DNA of 64,000 nt from Pseudomonas jessenii (GCF_002236115.1 NZ_NIWT01000003.1:186001-250000), one strand, 5' to 3'. Numbered from the stretch's first letter, positions 44,516-52,558 are shown. Program-made: numbers and translations. The notes: generated from the letters alone by a model not told the origin.

Positions 44516-46060
44516 TCAGTTCGCCACGCCGTCGGCGCGTTGGCGCGGCAAAGCCAGTTGCAGCAGGTTGGATTCGTTAGCCTGTTCGCGGCTCAGTTCG
44601 CCACCCAGGGCGCCTTCGCACAGCACCAGGATGCGGTCGGAAATGCCCATGACTTCCATCAAGTCGCTGGACACCACAATCACCGCGATCCCCTTGGCTG
44701 CCAGGTTATGGATGATCTGGTAGATCTCGGCCTTGGCACCGATGTCGATGCCGCGTGTGGGTTCGTCGAGCAGCAGCACTTTCATCGGCATCGACAGCCA
44801 GCGGCCGAGAATGGCCTTCTGCTGATTGCCACCGGACAGGTACATGATTTTTTGCGCCGCGTTGGGCGTCTTCACTTTCAGCGCCTTGATCTGCTGCTCG
44901 GCGTTGTCCTTTTCCCACAGGCCACGCAACAGGCAACCGAAGGTGGAATGGGCGCCGCGCGCACTGATGTTGATGTTCTCGGCGACGCTGGCCAGCGGCA
45001 GGATGCCTTCCTTCTTGCGGTCCTCGGGGCACAACAGGATCCCGGCGGCAATCGCGTCCCGGGGTGAACGCAGCTTCAGTTCATGGCCTCGAAGTTTCAG
45101 CTGTCCGGCGCTGTGGCGCGCCAGGCCGCTGAGCAGGCGCAACAGCTCGGTGCGACCGGCCCCGACCAGCCCGAACAGCCCGAGGATTTCGCCTTTGTGC
45201 ACCTCGAAACTCACTGGCTCGCGCAACCCCGGCCCGAGCAGTCCGTCGACCTTGAGTGCCACCGCGCCGCGCTGGCGCGGGCGGTAATCGTAGATGTCCT
45301 GGATGTCGCGCCCGACCATGCAGGTGACCAGTTGATCGTGGGTCAGTTGGCTCATGTCATCGAACGTGCGCACGTAGCGCCCGTCCTTGAACACCGTCAC
45401 CGCGTTGCAGATGCGAAACACCTCTTCCATGCGATGGGAGACATAGAGCACCACTTTGCCTTCGTCCCGCAGCCGGCCGATGATCGCCATCAAGCGGTCG
45501 ATCTCCCTTGCCGAAAGGCTGCTGGTGGGTTCGTCGAAGGCAATCACGTGGGCGCCACGGGACAAAGCCTTGGCGATTTCCACCAGTTGCCGCTGGCCGA
45601 GGGACAGGCGCCCGACTTTCTCCTGCGGGTCGATTTCATCGGCCAGGCCTTTGAGGCAGGCCAGTGCCTGCTGGCGCAGGGTGCTGCGATTGATCAGGCC
45701 GAAGCTGGCTGGCAGATGCCCGAGAAACAGGTTCTCGGCCACGGTCATTTCCGGCACCAGATGCAGCTCCTGGTGGATCACCGCGACGCCACTGCCGATG
45801 CTGTCGGCGGTGGACTTGAAGTCCATCGTCCGCTCGCCGATCTGCAAGGCACCGCTGCAAGGCGTGTAGGCCCCGCCGAGAATTTTCAGCAGTGTCGACT
45901 TGCCGGCACCGTTCTCGCCCATCAAGGCGTGAACCTGTCCCGGATGGGCGACGAAGCTGATGTTGTCCAGCGCCTTCACCCCGGGAAAGGTCTTGCCGAT
46001 CCCGTTGAAGCGCAAGCTGCCGGTAAGGCTGTGTTCGTGTTGGATTGTTTGCGCGTGCAT
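44516..46060 (-). CDS. araG: L-arabinose-type ABC transporter ATP-binding protein
   Basis: The 514-residue protein is a tandem ABC ATPase. The first domain has a full Walker A GENGAGKSTLLKILGG, signature LSLGQRQLVEIAKAL and Walker B VIAFDEPTSSL. The second has the relaxed Walker A GLVGAGRTELLRLLSG typical of sugar transporters, with signature LSGGNQQKAILGRWL and VLLLDEPTRGID. I chose the ATG at 46060, which follows GAGGTGGTT; the frame is open 19 codons further without homology. Between araF and araH. Confidence 0.93.
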   Translation of the reverse strand: MHAQTIQHEHSLTGSLRFNGIGKTFPGVKALDNISFVAHPGQVHALMGENGAGKSTLLKILGGAYTPCSGALQIGERTMDFKSTADSIGSGVAVIHQELHLVPEMTVAENLFLGHLPASFGLINRSTLRQQALACLKGLADEIDPQEKVGRLSLGQRQLVEIAKALSRGAHVIAFDEPTSSLSAREIDRLMAIIGRLRDEGKVVLYVSHRMEEVFRICNAVTVFKDGRYVRTFDDMSQLTHDQLVTCMVGRDIQDIYDYRPRQRGAVALKVDGLLGPGLREPVSFEVHKGEILGLFGLVGAGRTELLRLLSGLARHSAGQLKLRGHELKLRSPRDAIAAGILLCPEDRKKEGILPLASVAENINISARGAHSTFGCLLRGLWEKDNAEQQIKALKVKTPNAAQKIMYLSGGNQQKAILGRWLSMPMKVLLLDEPTRGIDIGAKAEIYQIIHNLAAKGIAVIVVSSDLMEVMGISDRILVLCEGALGGELSREQANESNLLQLALPRQRADGVAN

Positions 46061-46124
46061 AACCACCTCTTCACACCGATCAGGCGACCCCGCCGCCGAG
46101 GCCGCCGCTGAAGTCAAACGGCCG

Positions 46125-47129
46125 TCAGTTCCACAGGCCGATCTTTTCCAGTTCCTGCTTGAAGTTGTCGCGGGTGATCAGCGTCACGTCATCCATGGCG
46201 GTGTACTTCGCCGGTTCTTTGCCGGTGGTGACCCACTCGTACATCATGCTGGCGGTGTTGTAGCCCTCGATGTGCGGGCTCGGCAGCATCGAGCCGTAGA
46301 AGCCGCTGTCGGGTTTCTTCAGCTCGCCGATGGCGTCGGTACCGTTGATGCCGATGCCGATCACGTTGGCCGCGGCGAAACCGGCGCTCTCGGTGGCGCG
46401 CACACCGCCGAGGACGGTGTTGTCGTTCATGCCGCCGATGATCAGGTTTTTCGCCGCCCCCGGCAGTTTCACCAGGGCCGAGTTGGTGGCGTCCATGCTG
46501 CCCGGCACGTCGAGGGTCTTGAGGGCCGCGAACAGGATGTGGTCTTTCGGCATGCCGGCATCCTGCAGCGCTTTCACCGAACCGTCGGTGCGCTTCTTGC
46601 CGGTGTCGAGTTCGTTGTAGGTGTTGATCACCGCATAGGTGTCTTTCCAGTCCCAACCGCGTTTCTTCGCTTCGGTCGCCATGGCATTGCCTTGTTTCTG
46701 GCCGACTTCGAAAGCGGCCATACCGAGGTACGGCACGTCTTCCATGAACTTGCCGCTGGCATCGACGAAACGGTCATCGACGGCGATCACTTTCAACCCG
46801 TTGAGTTTGGCCTTGGCCATGATCGCCGGGCCGAGGGACACGTCCGGCGGGCAGATCACGAACCCCTTGGCGCCGTTGGCCGCGAGGCTGTCGATGGCAG
46901 AAAGGGTTTTCTCACCGTCGGGCACGGCGATCTTGATCAGGGTGAAGCCCTTCTCTTTCGCGGCCTTTTCGGCAAAGGCCCACTCGGTCTGGAACCAGGG
47001 TTCTTCGGCCTGCTTGACCAGGAAACCGATCTTCACTTCCTCGACTGCCAGCAGCGTGTTGCTCAGGCTGAACGCCGAGACCGCCAACGCGGCACAGCAC
47101 AGGGAACGGATAGCATGACGACGATTCAT
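46125..47129 (-). CDS. araF: L-arabinose/D-galactose-binding periplasmic protein
   Basis: The 334-residue binding protein has a signal peptide (MNRRHAIRSLCCAALAVSAF, cut near residue 28) and is strongly like E. coli AraF: KIGFLVKQAEEPWFQTEWAF, IAVPDGEKTLSAIDSLAANG, VIAVDDRFVD, IIGGMNDNTVLGGVRATE and GFYGSMLPSPHIEGY. AraF binds both L-arabinose and D-galactose, which fits the galactonate genes nearby. AAGGAG lies seven bases before the ATG. The 142-base gap to the SDR gene holds a GntR-type site (47216-47235), so a second promoter is possible. Confidence 0.94.
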   Translation of the reverse strand: MNRRHAIRSLCCAALAVSAFSLSNTLLAVEEVKIGFLVKQAEEPWFQTEWAFAEKAAKEKGFTLIKIAVPDGEKTLSAIDSLAANGAKGFVICPPDVSLGPAIMAKAKLNGLKVIAVDDRFVDASGKFMEDVPYLGMAAFEVGQKQGNAMATEAKKRGWDWKDTYAVINTYNELDTGKKRTDGSVKALQDAGMPKDHILFAALKTLDVPGSMDATNSALVKLPGAAKNLIIGGMNDNTVLGGVRATESAGFAAANVIGIGINGTDAIGELKKPDSGFYGSMLPSPHIEGYNTASMMYEWVTTGKEPAKYTAMDDVTLITRDNFKQELEKIGLWN

Positions 47130-47215
47130 AAGCTGACTCCTTGTTATTTTTCTTGAGCACTCGTTGAAAGCGTTCTTTGTTAACCAACGGGCGGTAAAAA
47201 CATACTGCCAATAGT

Positions 47216-47235
47216 CATATCGTATGATGATTGGA
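47216..47235. promoter_or_regulatory. Candidate GntR operator upstream of araF
   Basis: On the minus strand ATCCAATCATCATACGATAT, containing the inverted repeat TCATA-CGA-TATGA when extended by three bases. The ten-base word ATCCAATCAT recurs in the same orientation at the gntR promoter (50129-50138). It lies about 90 bases before the araF start. Confidence 0.5.
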
Positions 47236-47271
47236 TTTCAGGCGTAGCAAGGCGCCGGAAAGCCCGATCAC

Positions 47272-48090
47272 TCAGTCGTGGTACATCACCGAGCGACCAC
47301 CATCGATGGTGATGCACGAAGCATTGATGAACGGCGCTTCATCACTGGCCAGGAACACAGCGGTCATTGCCACTTCGATCGGCTGCCCGATGCGACGCGG
47401 CGGGTGCAGGTCAAACGCGCGCTGGCGTTCGGCGTGGGGGTCGGCAAAACCGTTCCAGTAATCGACGTTCAACTGGGTTTCGATGTAGCCCGGCGCAATC
47501 GCGTTGACGCGCACACCCTTGGGCGCATATTCGATGCCCAGCGCGCGGGTCAGGCCGAGCAGGCCATGCTTGGCCACCGGGTACGGGAAGCAGCCAGGAA
47601 TGATGTGGGTGGAATGGGTGGACGCGATATTGATGATGCTGCCGACGCCCTGCTCGATCATCTGCGGCAGCACCGCCTTGCAACCGTACCAGGCACCATC
47701 GAGGTCGATGGCAAAGCAGCGACGCCAGTCTTCCTCGGTCATTTCCAGCGGATCGCGGAATACGTTGACCCCGGCGCAGTTGACCAGCACATCGATCCGG
47801 CCGTGCAGGTCGATCGCCAGCCGGGCCATGGCGTGCAGGTCCTGCTGACGCGACACGTCGGCCTTGATCGCCACCACATCGGCGCCCTGGTCTCGCCAAT
47901 GCGCCGCGACCTTCTCGACTTTCTCGGCCTGAATGTCGCTGATGATCAGCCTGGCCTGCTGGGACGCGAAGGTCGCCACAATCGCTTCGCCAATACCCTG
48001 GGCGGCACCGGTCAGCAATACGACCTTGTTTTTCAGGCGTTCGCCCCTGGGCGGTTCGGGCACCGGTGGCAATGACAGTGGTTCAGCCAT
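47272..48090 (-). CDS. SDR sugar 1-dehydrogenase (galactose/arabinose type)
   Basis: The 272-residue SDR enzyme has TGAAQGIGEAI as coenzyme loop, VNCAGV, and the catalytic Ser (INIASTHSTHI) and YPVAK. Its place with a sugar ABC transporter and an SMP-30 lactonase points to oxidation of D-galactose or L-arabinose to the lactone. Of the pathway genes that would follow, those for galactonate are in this window and those for arabonate are not, so galactose is favoured. Its ATG overlaps the end of a short upstream frame (48083-48250). Confidence 0.85.
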   Translation of the reverse strand: MAEPLSLPPVPEPPRGERLKNKVVLLTGAAQGIGEAIVATFASQQARLIISDIQAEKVEKVAAHWRDQGADVVAIKADVSRQQDLHAMARLAIDLHGRIDVLVNCAGVNVFRDPLEMTEEDWRRCFAIDLDGAWYGCKAVLPQMIEQGVGSIINIASTHSTHIIPGCFPYPVAKHGLLGLTRALGIEYAPKGVRVNAIAPGYIETQLNVDYWNGFADPHAERQRAFDLHPPRRIGQPIEVAMTAVFLASDEAPFINASCITIDGGRSVMYHD

Positions 48091-48250
48091 GGATCAAGAC
48101 TCCTGTTCGAAAACACGACGAAAACCGGGCATCTGTCGATGTCCGGTCAAAGGGCGCTGGGTAGGAAACAGGTGAGTGCGAAAACGTTTCAGCCTGGAAA
48201 CGTTCTGAGGCACAGGCTCCGCAAGGGAGCACGGGGGAACTTCGCTGCAT
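48083..48250 (-). CDS. Short upstream frame in the SDR leader (possible leader peptide)
   Basis: A 55-codon frame starts ATGCAG after AGGTGAAGTG, the same ribosome site and first two codons as dgoK (AGGTGAAGCG ATGCAG), and stops inside the SDR start (ATGGCTGA). The product resembles nothing I know and is rich in Ser, Pro and Cys. It could be a leader peptide that couples translation to the SDR gene, or merely what is left when a promoter-plus-start cassette was copied in front of it. Confidence 0.4.
   Translation of the reverse strand: MQRSSPVLPCGACASERFQAETFSHSPVSYPAPFDRTSTDARFSSCFRTGVLIHG
48183..48204. promoter_or_regulatory. Paired LacI-type half-palindromes in the SDR leader
   Basis: AACGTTTC (48183-48190) and GAAACGTT (48197-48204) form a perfect inverted repeat with a six-base centre. 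Each arm itself contains AACGTT, like the central part of LacI/GalR-family operators (AAnCGnTT). The two centres are 16 bases apart. No LacI-type gene is in the window. An mRNA hairpin is the other reading. Confidence 0.4.
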
Positions 48251-48303
48251 CACTTCACCTGTTTTGTTTTTTTAAGTGTGAGTGCATGTAACTGGTGAGG
48301 CCG

Positions 48304-48360
48304 ACTATAAACCCGGCCTGCGACAAATCTCAATATATATATTTACATCCCATATTCCGG
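48304..48360 (-). promoter_or_regulatory. Promoter and operator of the SDR-araFGH group
   Basis: On the minus strand TTGAGA (48328-48333), 18 bases, TATAGT (48304-48309), preceded by an AT-rich block ending ATATGGGAT. Hexamers, spacing and block match the dgo promoter at 40897-40955. It starts right after the lactonase stop at 48364 and leaves a leader of about 210 bases. Confidence 0.7.
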
Positions 48361-48363
48361 GAT

Positions 48364-49239
48364 TTATCCAGCAAAGCGCGTGCAATGTTTTCCAGCCACA
48401 TCCACTGCGATCGACAACACAGCCCCATCCAACGGATGGCCCAGCGGACTGGCCGCGCTGGTGATGTACAGGGTTTTGAGGTCTGAACCGCCGAACACGC
48501 AACTGGTGGGACGACTGACCGGCAGTTCAATGATCCGATCGACTTTGCCGTCCGGACTCAACCTGAGCAGGCACTTGCCGTCCCAACGGGCATTCCAGAT
48601 AAAACCTTCGGCATCCATCGCTGAACCGTCCGGGACGCCACGCTCGTGCGGACCAAACCAGACCTGCGGCGCATCGAGGGCTCCGTCGGTACGGATGAAA
48701 TGTCGATACAAGGTGCCGTCGAGGCTGTCGCCGAAATACACGCTGGTGGCGTCATCGCTCCACAGCAGCGTGTTGGGAATGCCCAGATTTCGCAGCAACG
48801 GCGCAACCCGACCGGCGCGATCGATGCGGAACAGTCCACCGGAACGGTGGACGATGGGCAGGTCTTCGCCGTTTGCGCCGATGTTGTTTTGCATGGTGCC
48901 GAGCCAGAGCCGGCCTTGGGCGTCGCAACGGGCTTCATTGGGGCGGTTGCCCGGTTGCGGATCCGCAACGCAAAACAGTGTCAGGCGCGGCGCCAGGCCC
49001 GGTGAATCGAGATCGAGCCGATACACGCCGCTGCTCAATGCCACCAGGGCATCGCCGCTTTCGCAGGGAATGAACGCCGACACGTGCTCCGGCATCTGCC
49101 AGATCTGCACGTTGGCGCCGATCAACCGCAACGCCTGCTTACCGGCGATATCCACCCAGTACAGGGCTTGGGTGGGCGCATCCCAGAACGGGCTTTCGCC
49201 CAGTCGTGCCCGATGCTCGGTCACCGCAGTCCACGCCAT
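48364..49239 (-). CDS. SMP-30/gluconolactonase-family sugar lactonase
   Basis: The 291-residue six-bladed propeller has the metal ligands of SMP-30 lactonases: Glu in ARLGESPFWD, Asn in RPNEARCD and Asp in GVPDGSAMDAEGF, with RLWLGTMQNN. It should open galactono- or arabonolactone to the sugar acid, the step between the SDR enzyme and DgoD. AGGAGG is ideally placed before the ATG at 49239. The frame continues upstream through a REP pair and is not used. It precedes the SDR gene but seems to have separate transcription. Confidence 0.9.
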   Translation of the reverse strand: MAWTAVTEHRARLGESPFWDAPTQALYWVDIAGKQALRLIGANVQIWQMPEHVSAFIPCESGDALVALSSGVYRLDLDSPGLAPRLTLFCVADPQPGNRPNEARCDAQGRLWLGTMQNNIGANGEDLPIVHRSGGLFRIDRAGRVAPLLRNLGIPNTLLWSDDATSVYFGDSLDGTLYRHFIRTDGALDAPQVWFGPHERGVPDGSAMDAEGFIWNARWDGKCLLRLSPDGKVDRIIELPVSRPTSCVFGGSDLKTLYITSAASPLGHPLDGAVLSIAVDVAGKHCTRFAG

Positions 49240-49270
49240 GAAACCTCCTGCGTTGTTCTTGTTTTTATTG

Positions 49271-49353
49271 TGTAGGAGCCAGCTTGCTCGCGAAGGTGTG
49301 CCAGTCGACTTGGTGGTAGCTGATATACCATCGCGAACAAGCTCGCTCCTACA
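49271..49353. repeat. REP pair, CTCCTACA variant
   Basis: Inverted units between gntR and the lactonase gene. Both arms carry TCCTAC; both also have single changes (CCAGCTTGCTCGCGAAGG at left, CGCGAACAAGCTCG at right), so this pair is more worn than the rest. Confidence 0.82.
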
Positions 49354-49366
49354 GTGGTTCGAGCTG

Positions 49367-50083
49367 TCAGCTGGCTTTTTTATCGGCCATGACTTGCGGG
49401 TAGTAACGCTTGATCGCAAGGTCCGCGTTATCGATCAGGGTCATGCAGGCCCAGACACCCCGGGCGGTATCCCGGGCCGCGATAGCCTCGGCCAGGTCCC
49501 GGTGAATCGGCAAGGTGCGACGCAGTTCATCCGGGTCGGCGGCGGACACTTCAAAGGCCACCGCCAGCAACGCGCCGAGGGCGGGAACCATTTGTTCAAT
49601 GAATTGATTGTGGCTGGCGGCGAGGATGCACTCGTGGAAGAACTGATCGGCGCGGTTGTAATCGATGCCGCTGTCCACCGCCCGTTCCAGCGCGTTGCAG
49701 GCCAACAGGATCTCGTTCACCTGTTCGCCGGTTGCGCGCTCGCAGGCCCAGCGCACGGCCATCGGTTCGATGGTGCGGCGCAGGTCGAGCAGATCGTCGA
49801 CGAAGTTTTCCGGTAAGCCGCTGCGCGACAACCAGCCAACGACTTGTGGATCGAAGAGGTTACAGCGCCGCACTGGCAATACCCGCGTGCCGACTTTCGG
49901 CCCGACCTCGAGCATGCCTTTGGCAACCAGGGTCTTGATGGCTTCACGGATGACCGTGCGGCTCACGCCGAGTTGTTCGCCGAGGTCGGCTTCGACCTTG
50001 AGTGACTCACCTGGCTTGACCTGCCCCGTGGCGAGCCAGCAACCCAGCCAGTCAACCGTCGATGCATGAAAGCTGCTGGACAT
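49367..50083 (-). CDS. GntR-family (FadR/FCD) regulator, DgoR-like
   Basis: The 238-residue regulator has an N-terminal winged helix (about 20-75: VSRTVIREAIKTLVAKGMLEV) and an FCD effector domain with metal-type histidines in FFHECILAASHNQF and LPIHRDLAEAI. E. coli DgoR, which senses galactonate, is of this subfamily. It heads the lactonase-SDR-araFGH group and is the best local candidate for its control. GAGG lies five bases before the ATG at 50083; a GTG two codons upstream is less likely. A palindrome sits within its own promoter. Confidence 0.88.
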   Translation of the reverse strand: MSSSFHASTVDWLGCWLATGQVKPGESLKVEADLGEQLGVSRTVIREAIKTLVAKGMLEVGPKVGTRVLPVRRCNLFDPQVVGWLSRSGLPENFVDDLLDLRRTIEPMAVRWACERATGEQVNEILLACNALERAVDSGIDYNRADQFFHECILAASHNQFIEQMVPALGALLAVAFEVSAADPDELRRTLPIHRDLAEAIAARDTARGVWACMTLIDNADLAIKRYYPQVMADKKAS

Positions 50084-50120
50084 GGACACCTCAATGCCGT
50101 TCGCGATAGAGGCCCACGCT

Positions 50121-50144
50121 AATCATCATATGATTGGATGTCAA
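50121..50144 (-). promoter_or_regulatory. gntR promoter with internal operator
   Basis: On the minus strand TTGACA (50139-50144) is followed by the palindrome AATCATATGATGATT (50121-50135; arms AATCA/TGATT). A weak -10 (TAGCGT) would follow 17 bases on. An operator between -35 and -10 means repression, so self-repression by the GntR protein is likely. Confidence 0.6.
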
Positions 50145-50170
50145 TTTGATTTTTTGAGTGTTCGCAAACC

Positions 50171-50200
50171 CCCTGTGGGAGCGAGCTTGCTCCCACAGGG
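50171..50200. repeat. Collapsed REP pair (perfect hairpin)
   Basis: CCCTGTGGGAGC and GCTCCCACAGGG, perfect inverted arms with a six-base centre GAGCTT. It looks like two REP units fused after loss of everything between, including both CGCGATGG ends. It lies just past the DUF1285 gene and may now act as a transcript-end hairpin. Confidence 0.75.
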
Positions 50201-50207
50201 GTATGGG

Positions 50208-50768
50208 TCAGGGTTCGAGACCGATGGGGAAGAACTCGCCGCCACTCCATACACCGAGCCAGCGCTGGCCGTCGATCTCGCGACTCACCGCCAGCTCCAC
50301 CAATTGATAGAACACGTTGCGATGGATCAACGCTTCAAGATTGCTGCGCACATGCACGTAAGGGGCAGGCTCTTGCGTTACCGGGTCGATGACCACACGC
50401 AGGAGGTGCTCGGCGCCGGCCTCGGTGGTTTCATCGACGTTGGTGGTAAAGCGCAACACCTGCGCCTCGCCCTCGCCTTCCACGTCCACCGCAATCGCCA
50501 CGAACGGCGCATCGTCGACCTTGATCCCGACCTTTTCCACCGGTGTGATCAGGAAATAATCATCGCCGTCGCGGCGAATGATGGTGGAGAACAGTTTGAC
50601 CATCGGCTTGCGCCCAATCGGCGTGCCCAGGTAATACCAGGTGCCGTCCCGGGCGATGCGCATGTCGATGTCGCCGCAGAAATCGGGATTCCACAGGTGC
50701 ACCGGCGGCAAGCCTTTGGTCTTGGGGATTTGCCCCAGCAAGTCGTTGGCTTTTTGCGGGCCACTCAT
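50208..50768 (-). CDS. DUF1285 protein
   Basis: The 186-residue cytoplasmic protein matches DUF1285 throughout ([54 protein letters not shown]-like [15 protein letters not shown]). The function is unknown. AAGGAG precedes the ATG at 50768. The DUF4823 gene ends 16 bases upstream, so the two are probably cotranscribed; that pairing is common in Pseudomonas as I recall. Confidence 0.87.
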   Translation of the reverse strand: MSGPQKANDLLGQIPKTKGLPPVHLWNPDFCGDIDMRIARDGTWYYLGTPIGRKPMVKLFSTIIRRDGDDYFLITPVEKVGIKVDDAPFVAIAVDVEGEGEAQVLRFTTNVDETTEAGAEHLLRVVIDPVTQEPAPYVHVRSNLEALIHRNVFYQLVELAVSREIDGQRWLGVWSGGEFFPIGLEP

Positions 50769-50784
50769 GGCGTTCTCCTTGAAA

Positions 50785-51393
50785 TTACTGGTCGCTGAGC
50801 CCCAGCAGGCTGCGCGCGTATTGCTCCAGCGGCGGGCCCATCAGGTCTTCGGGTTTTTTATCGTGGAACGTCAGTAAACCGCCACGACTCTTGATGGTTG
50901 CAGTATCAATCAAATACTGGGTGCTGGTCTCGATCAACATGATCTGAATCATACCGCTGTCGATGCCGAGACGATCCAGGGCTTCCTGGTCCAGCCACTC
51001 GTCCGAGTTGCCGATACGGTCGTCAGACTTGGCAAACCGGGTGTAGAGCAGATAGTGCGCACCGGCCGCACGGGCTTCGCCCATGGCCTGGTCGAGGCCT
51101 TCCGGCGTACGGGCACGGCGGACCATCGGGAAATATTCGACGAAGCCGTCGAACGCGACTTCGGCAATCACGTTGGGCCGCGGATAAACGGCGCTGCCCG
51201 GCGGCATGAAAGCGCCCTGGGCGATGTAGACGAACGAGTCCGGCTGAATGCGCAGGTTGTTTACGCGACGGCTGTCACTGTGATCGAGCAGCCCCGCATC
51301 GCTCATATGGTAACGAGTCCCTTCGGCCATATCGCTGACGTTCATGCAGCCACCAAGTGCCAAAACGGCCAGCAGCAAAACCAGGCTACGCAT
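50785..51393 (-). CDS. DUF4823 lipoprotein
   Basis: The 202-residue protein has a lipobox LGGC with the lipidated Cys at residue 16 and a DUF4823 body ([56 protein letters not shown]). It is probably an outer-membrane lipoprotein of unknown role. GGAGGA lies before the ATG. It is upstream of DUF1285 in the same orientation. Confidence 0.87.
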   Translation of the reverse strand: MRSLVLLLAVLALGGCMNVSDMAEGTRYHMSDAGLLDHSDSRRVNNLRIQPDSFVYIAQGAFMPPGSAVYPRPNVIAEVAFDGFVEYFPMVRRARTPEGLDQAMGEARAAGAHYLLYTRFAKSDDRIGNSDEWLDQEALDRLGIDSGMIQIMLIETSTQYLIDTATIKSRGGLLTFHDKKPEDLMGPPLEQYARSLLGLSDQ

Positions 51394-51486
51394 CCTATCC
51401 TCCAGAGGCCGGTGTCGGAAAACCGGCGAATGGCCGTAGGATGCAGCTTTTGCGCCAGCTCATGAGCAGTGGCATCTGACAGTCCG

Positions 51487-51553
51487 AATCGCGAGCAAGC
51501 TCGCTCCCACAGGGAATTGCATATCACCTGTGGGAGCGAGCTTGCTCGCGATT
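51487..51553. repeat. REP pair, CTCCCACA variant
   Basis: Compact inverted pair (core GAGCAAGCTCGCTCCCACA and complement, about 15 bases apart) between moaA and the DUF4823 gene. Both arms carry TCCCAC and both end CGCGATT rather than CGCGATGG. Confidence 0.87.
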
Positions 51554-51561
51554 GCGGAAGA

Positions 51562-52530
51562 TCAGCCGCCGATAATCTTCATGACAGTCGCGCCGCCAGA
51601 GAACGCCACTTCCTGCTTGTCACCCAAGGCTTTCACCAGCAGCCGCTGCAGGGCCGGCAGGGCCTGATGGCGTGGCTTGTCCAGCAGGTCACCGATGTAA
51701 TGGCGATTGCTCGACGACAGGCAGCCATGCAGCCACCCGGTGGAAGACAAACGAAGTCGCGAACAGGTACGGCAGAAAGGCACGCTCTCGTTGGCGATCA
51801 CGCCGAAATAACCCTGGCCGGGAATTTCATATCGAACAGCCGTCGCATCGACCGGGGCATCGGCTTGCAGGTATTCGTAGCGTTCGCCGATCAGGCTCAG
51901 CAATTGCTGGAGACTGACGAACTGCTGCAGAAAGGCATTGGAATCGTTGGCCAGGTGGCCCATGCGCATCAGTTCGATGAAGCGCAGTTCATAACCGCGC
52001 TCCAGGCAGTAGTCGAGCAGCGGCATCACTTGATCGAGGTTCTGTCCGCGCAGCGGCACCATGTTGACCTTGATCTTCATGCCGGCCGCACTGGCCTCAC
52101 TCATGCCGTCGAGCACGGTGGCCAGGTCGCCGCCCCGGGCAATACTGCGGAACGCACTGGCGTCGAGAGTATCGAGGGAGACGTTGAGGCGCCGGATACC
52201 GGCGTTCACCAGCAGCGGCAGTTTCTTCGCCAGCAACTGGCCATTGGTGGTCAGGCTGATGTCTTCCAGGCCCATCTGCCCGACCGCCGTCATGAACGCC
52301 TCGAGTTTCGGGCTGACCAGCGGCTCGCCGCCGGTAATGCGCAGACGCTCGATGCCCGCCGCTTCAATCAGATAAGCCACGCCGCGCGCCATGGCTTCGG
52401 CCGACAATTCATCCTGCGCAGCCACCAGCCGCTTGCCGTTGGGCACGCAGTAGGTACAGGCATAATTGCAGGCTGAGGTCAGACTGATTCGCAAGTTGCG
52501 AAAACGCCTGCCTTGACGATCAACGATCAT
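51562..52530 (-). CDS. moaA: GTP 3',8-cyclase MoaA
   Basis: The 322-residue radical-SAM enzyme starts molybdenum-cofactor synthesis from GTP. The N-terminal cluster is CNYACTYC, and the C-terminal 4Fe-4S ligands are CRTCSRLRLSSTGWLHGC. RITGGEPLV is the SAM-binding GGEP motif. The C-terminal GG found on most MoaA is present as IIGG at the very end. GGAG lies five bases before the ATG at 52530, preferred to a GTG two codons earlier. No other moa gene adjoins it, so it may be one of two MoaA copies. Confidence 0.93.
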   Translation of the reverse strand: MIVDRQGRRFRNLRISLTSACNYACTYCVPNGKRLVAAQDELSAEAMARGVAYLIEAAGIERLRITGGEPLVSPKLEAFMTAVGQMGLEDISLTTNGQLLAKKLPLLVNAGIRRLNVSLDTLDASAFRSIARGGDLATVLDGMSEASAAGMKIKVNMVPLRGQNLDQVMPLLDYCLERGYELRFIELMRMGHLANDSNAFLQQFVSLQQLLSLIGERYEYLQADAPVDATAVRYEIPGQGYFGVIANESVPFCRTCSRLRLSSTGWLHGCLSSSNRHYIGDLLDKPRHQALPALQRLLVKALGDKQEVAFSGGATVMKIIGG

Positions 52531-52558
52531 GGTCACTCCGGCGGAAGAATATCGGGCC

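Noticed and set aside
48364..49419. Extended start of the SMP-30 lactonase at 49419
   Set aside because: The extension reads through a REP pair; the ATG at 49239 has a perfect AGGAGG site.
7808..51553. Repeated inverted elements considered as a CRISPR array
   Set aside because: The units are scattered singly or in inverted pairs in gaps between genes, not as regularly spaced direct repeats; no cas genes are present.
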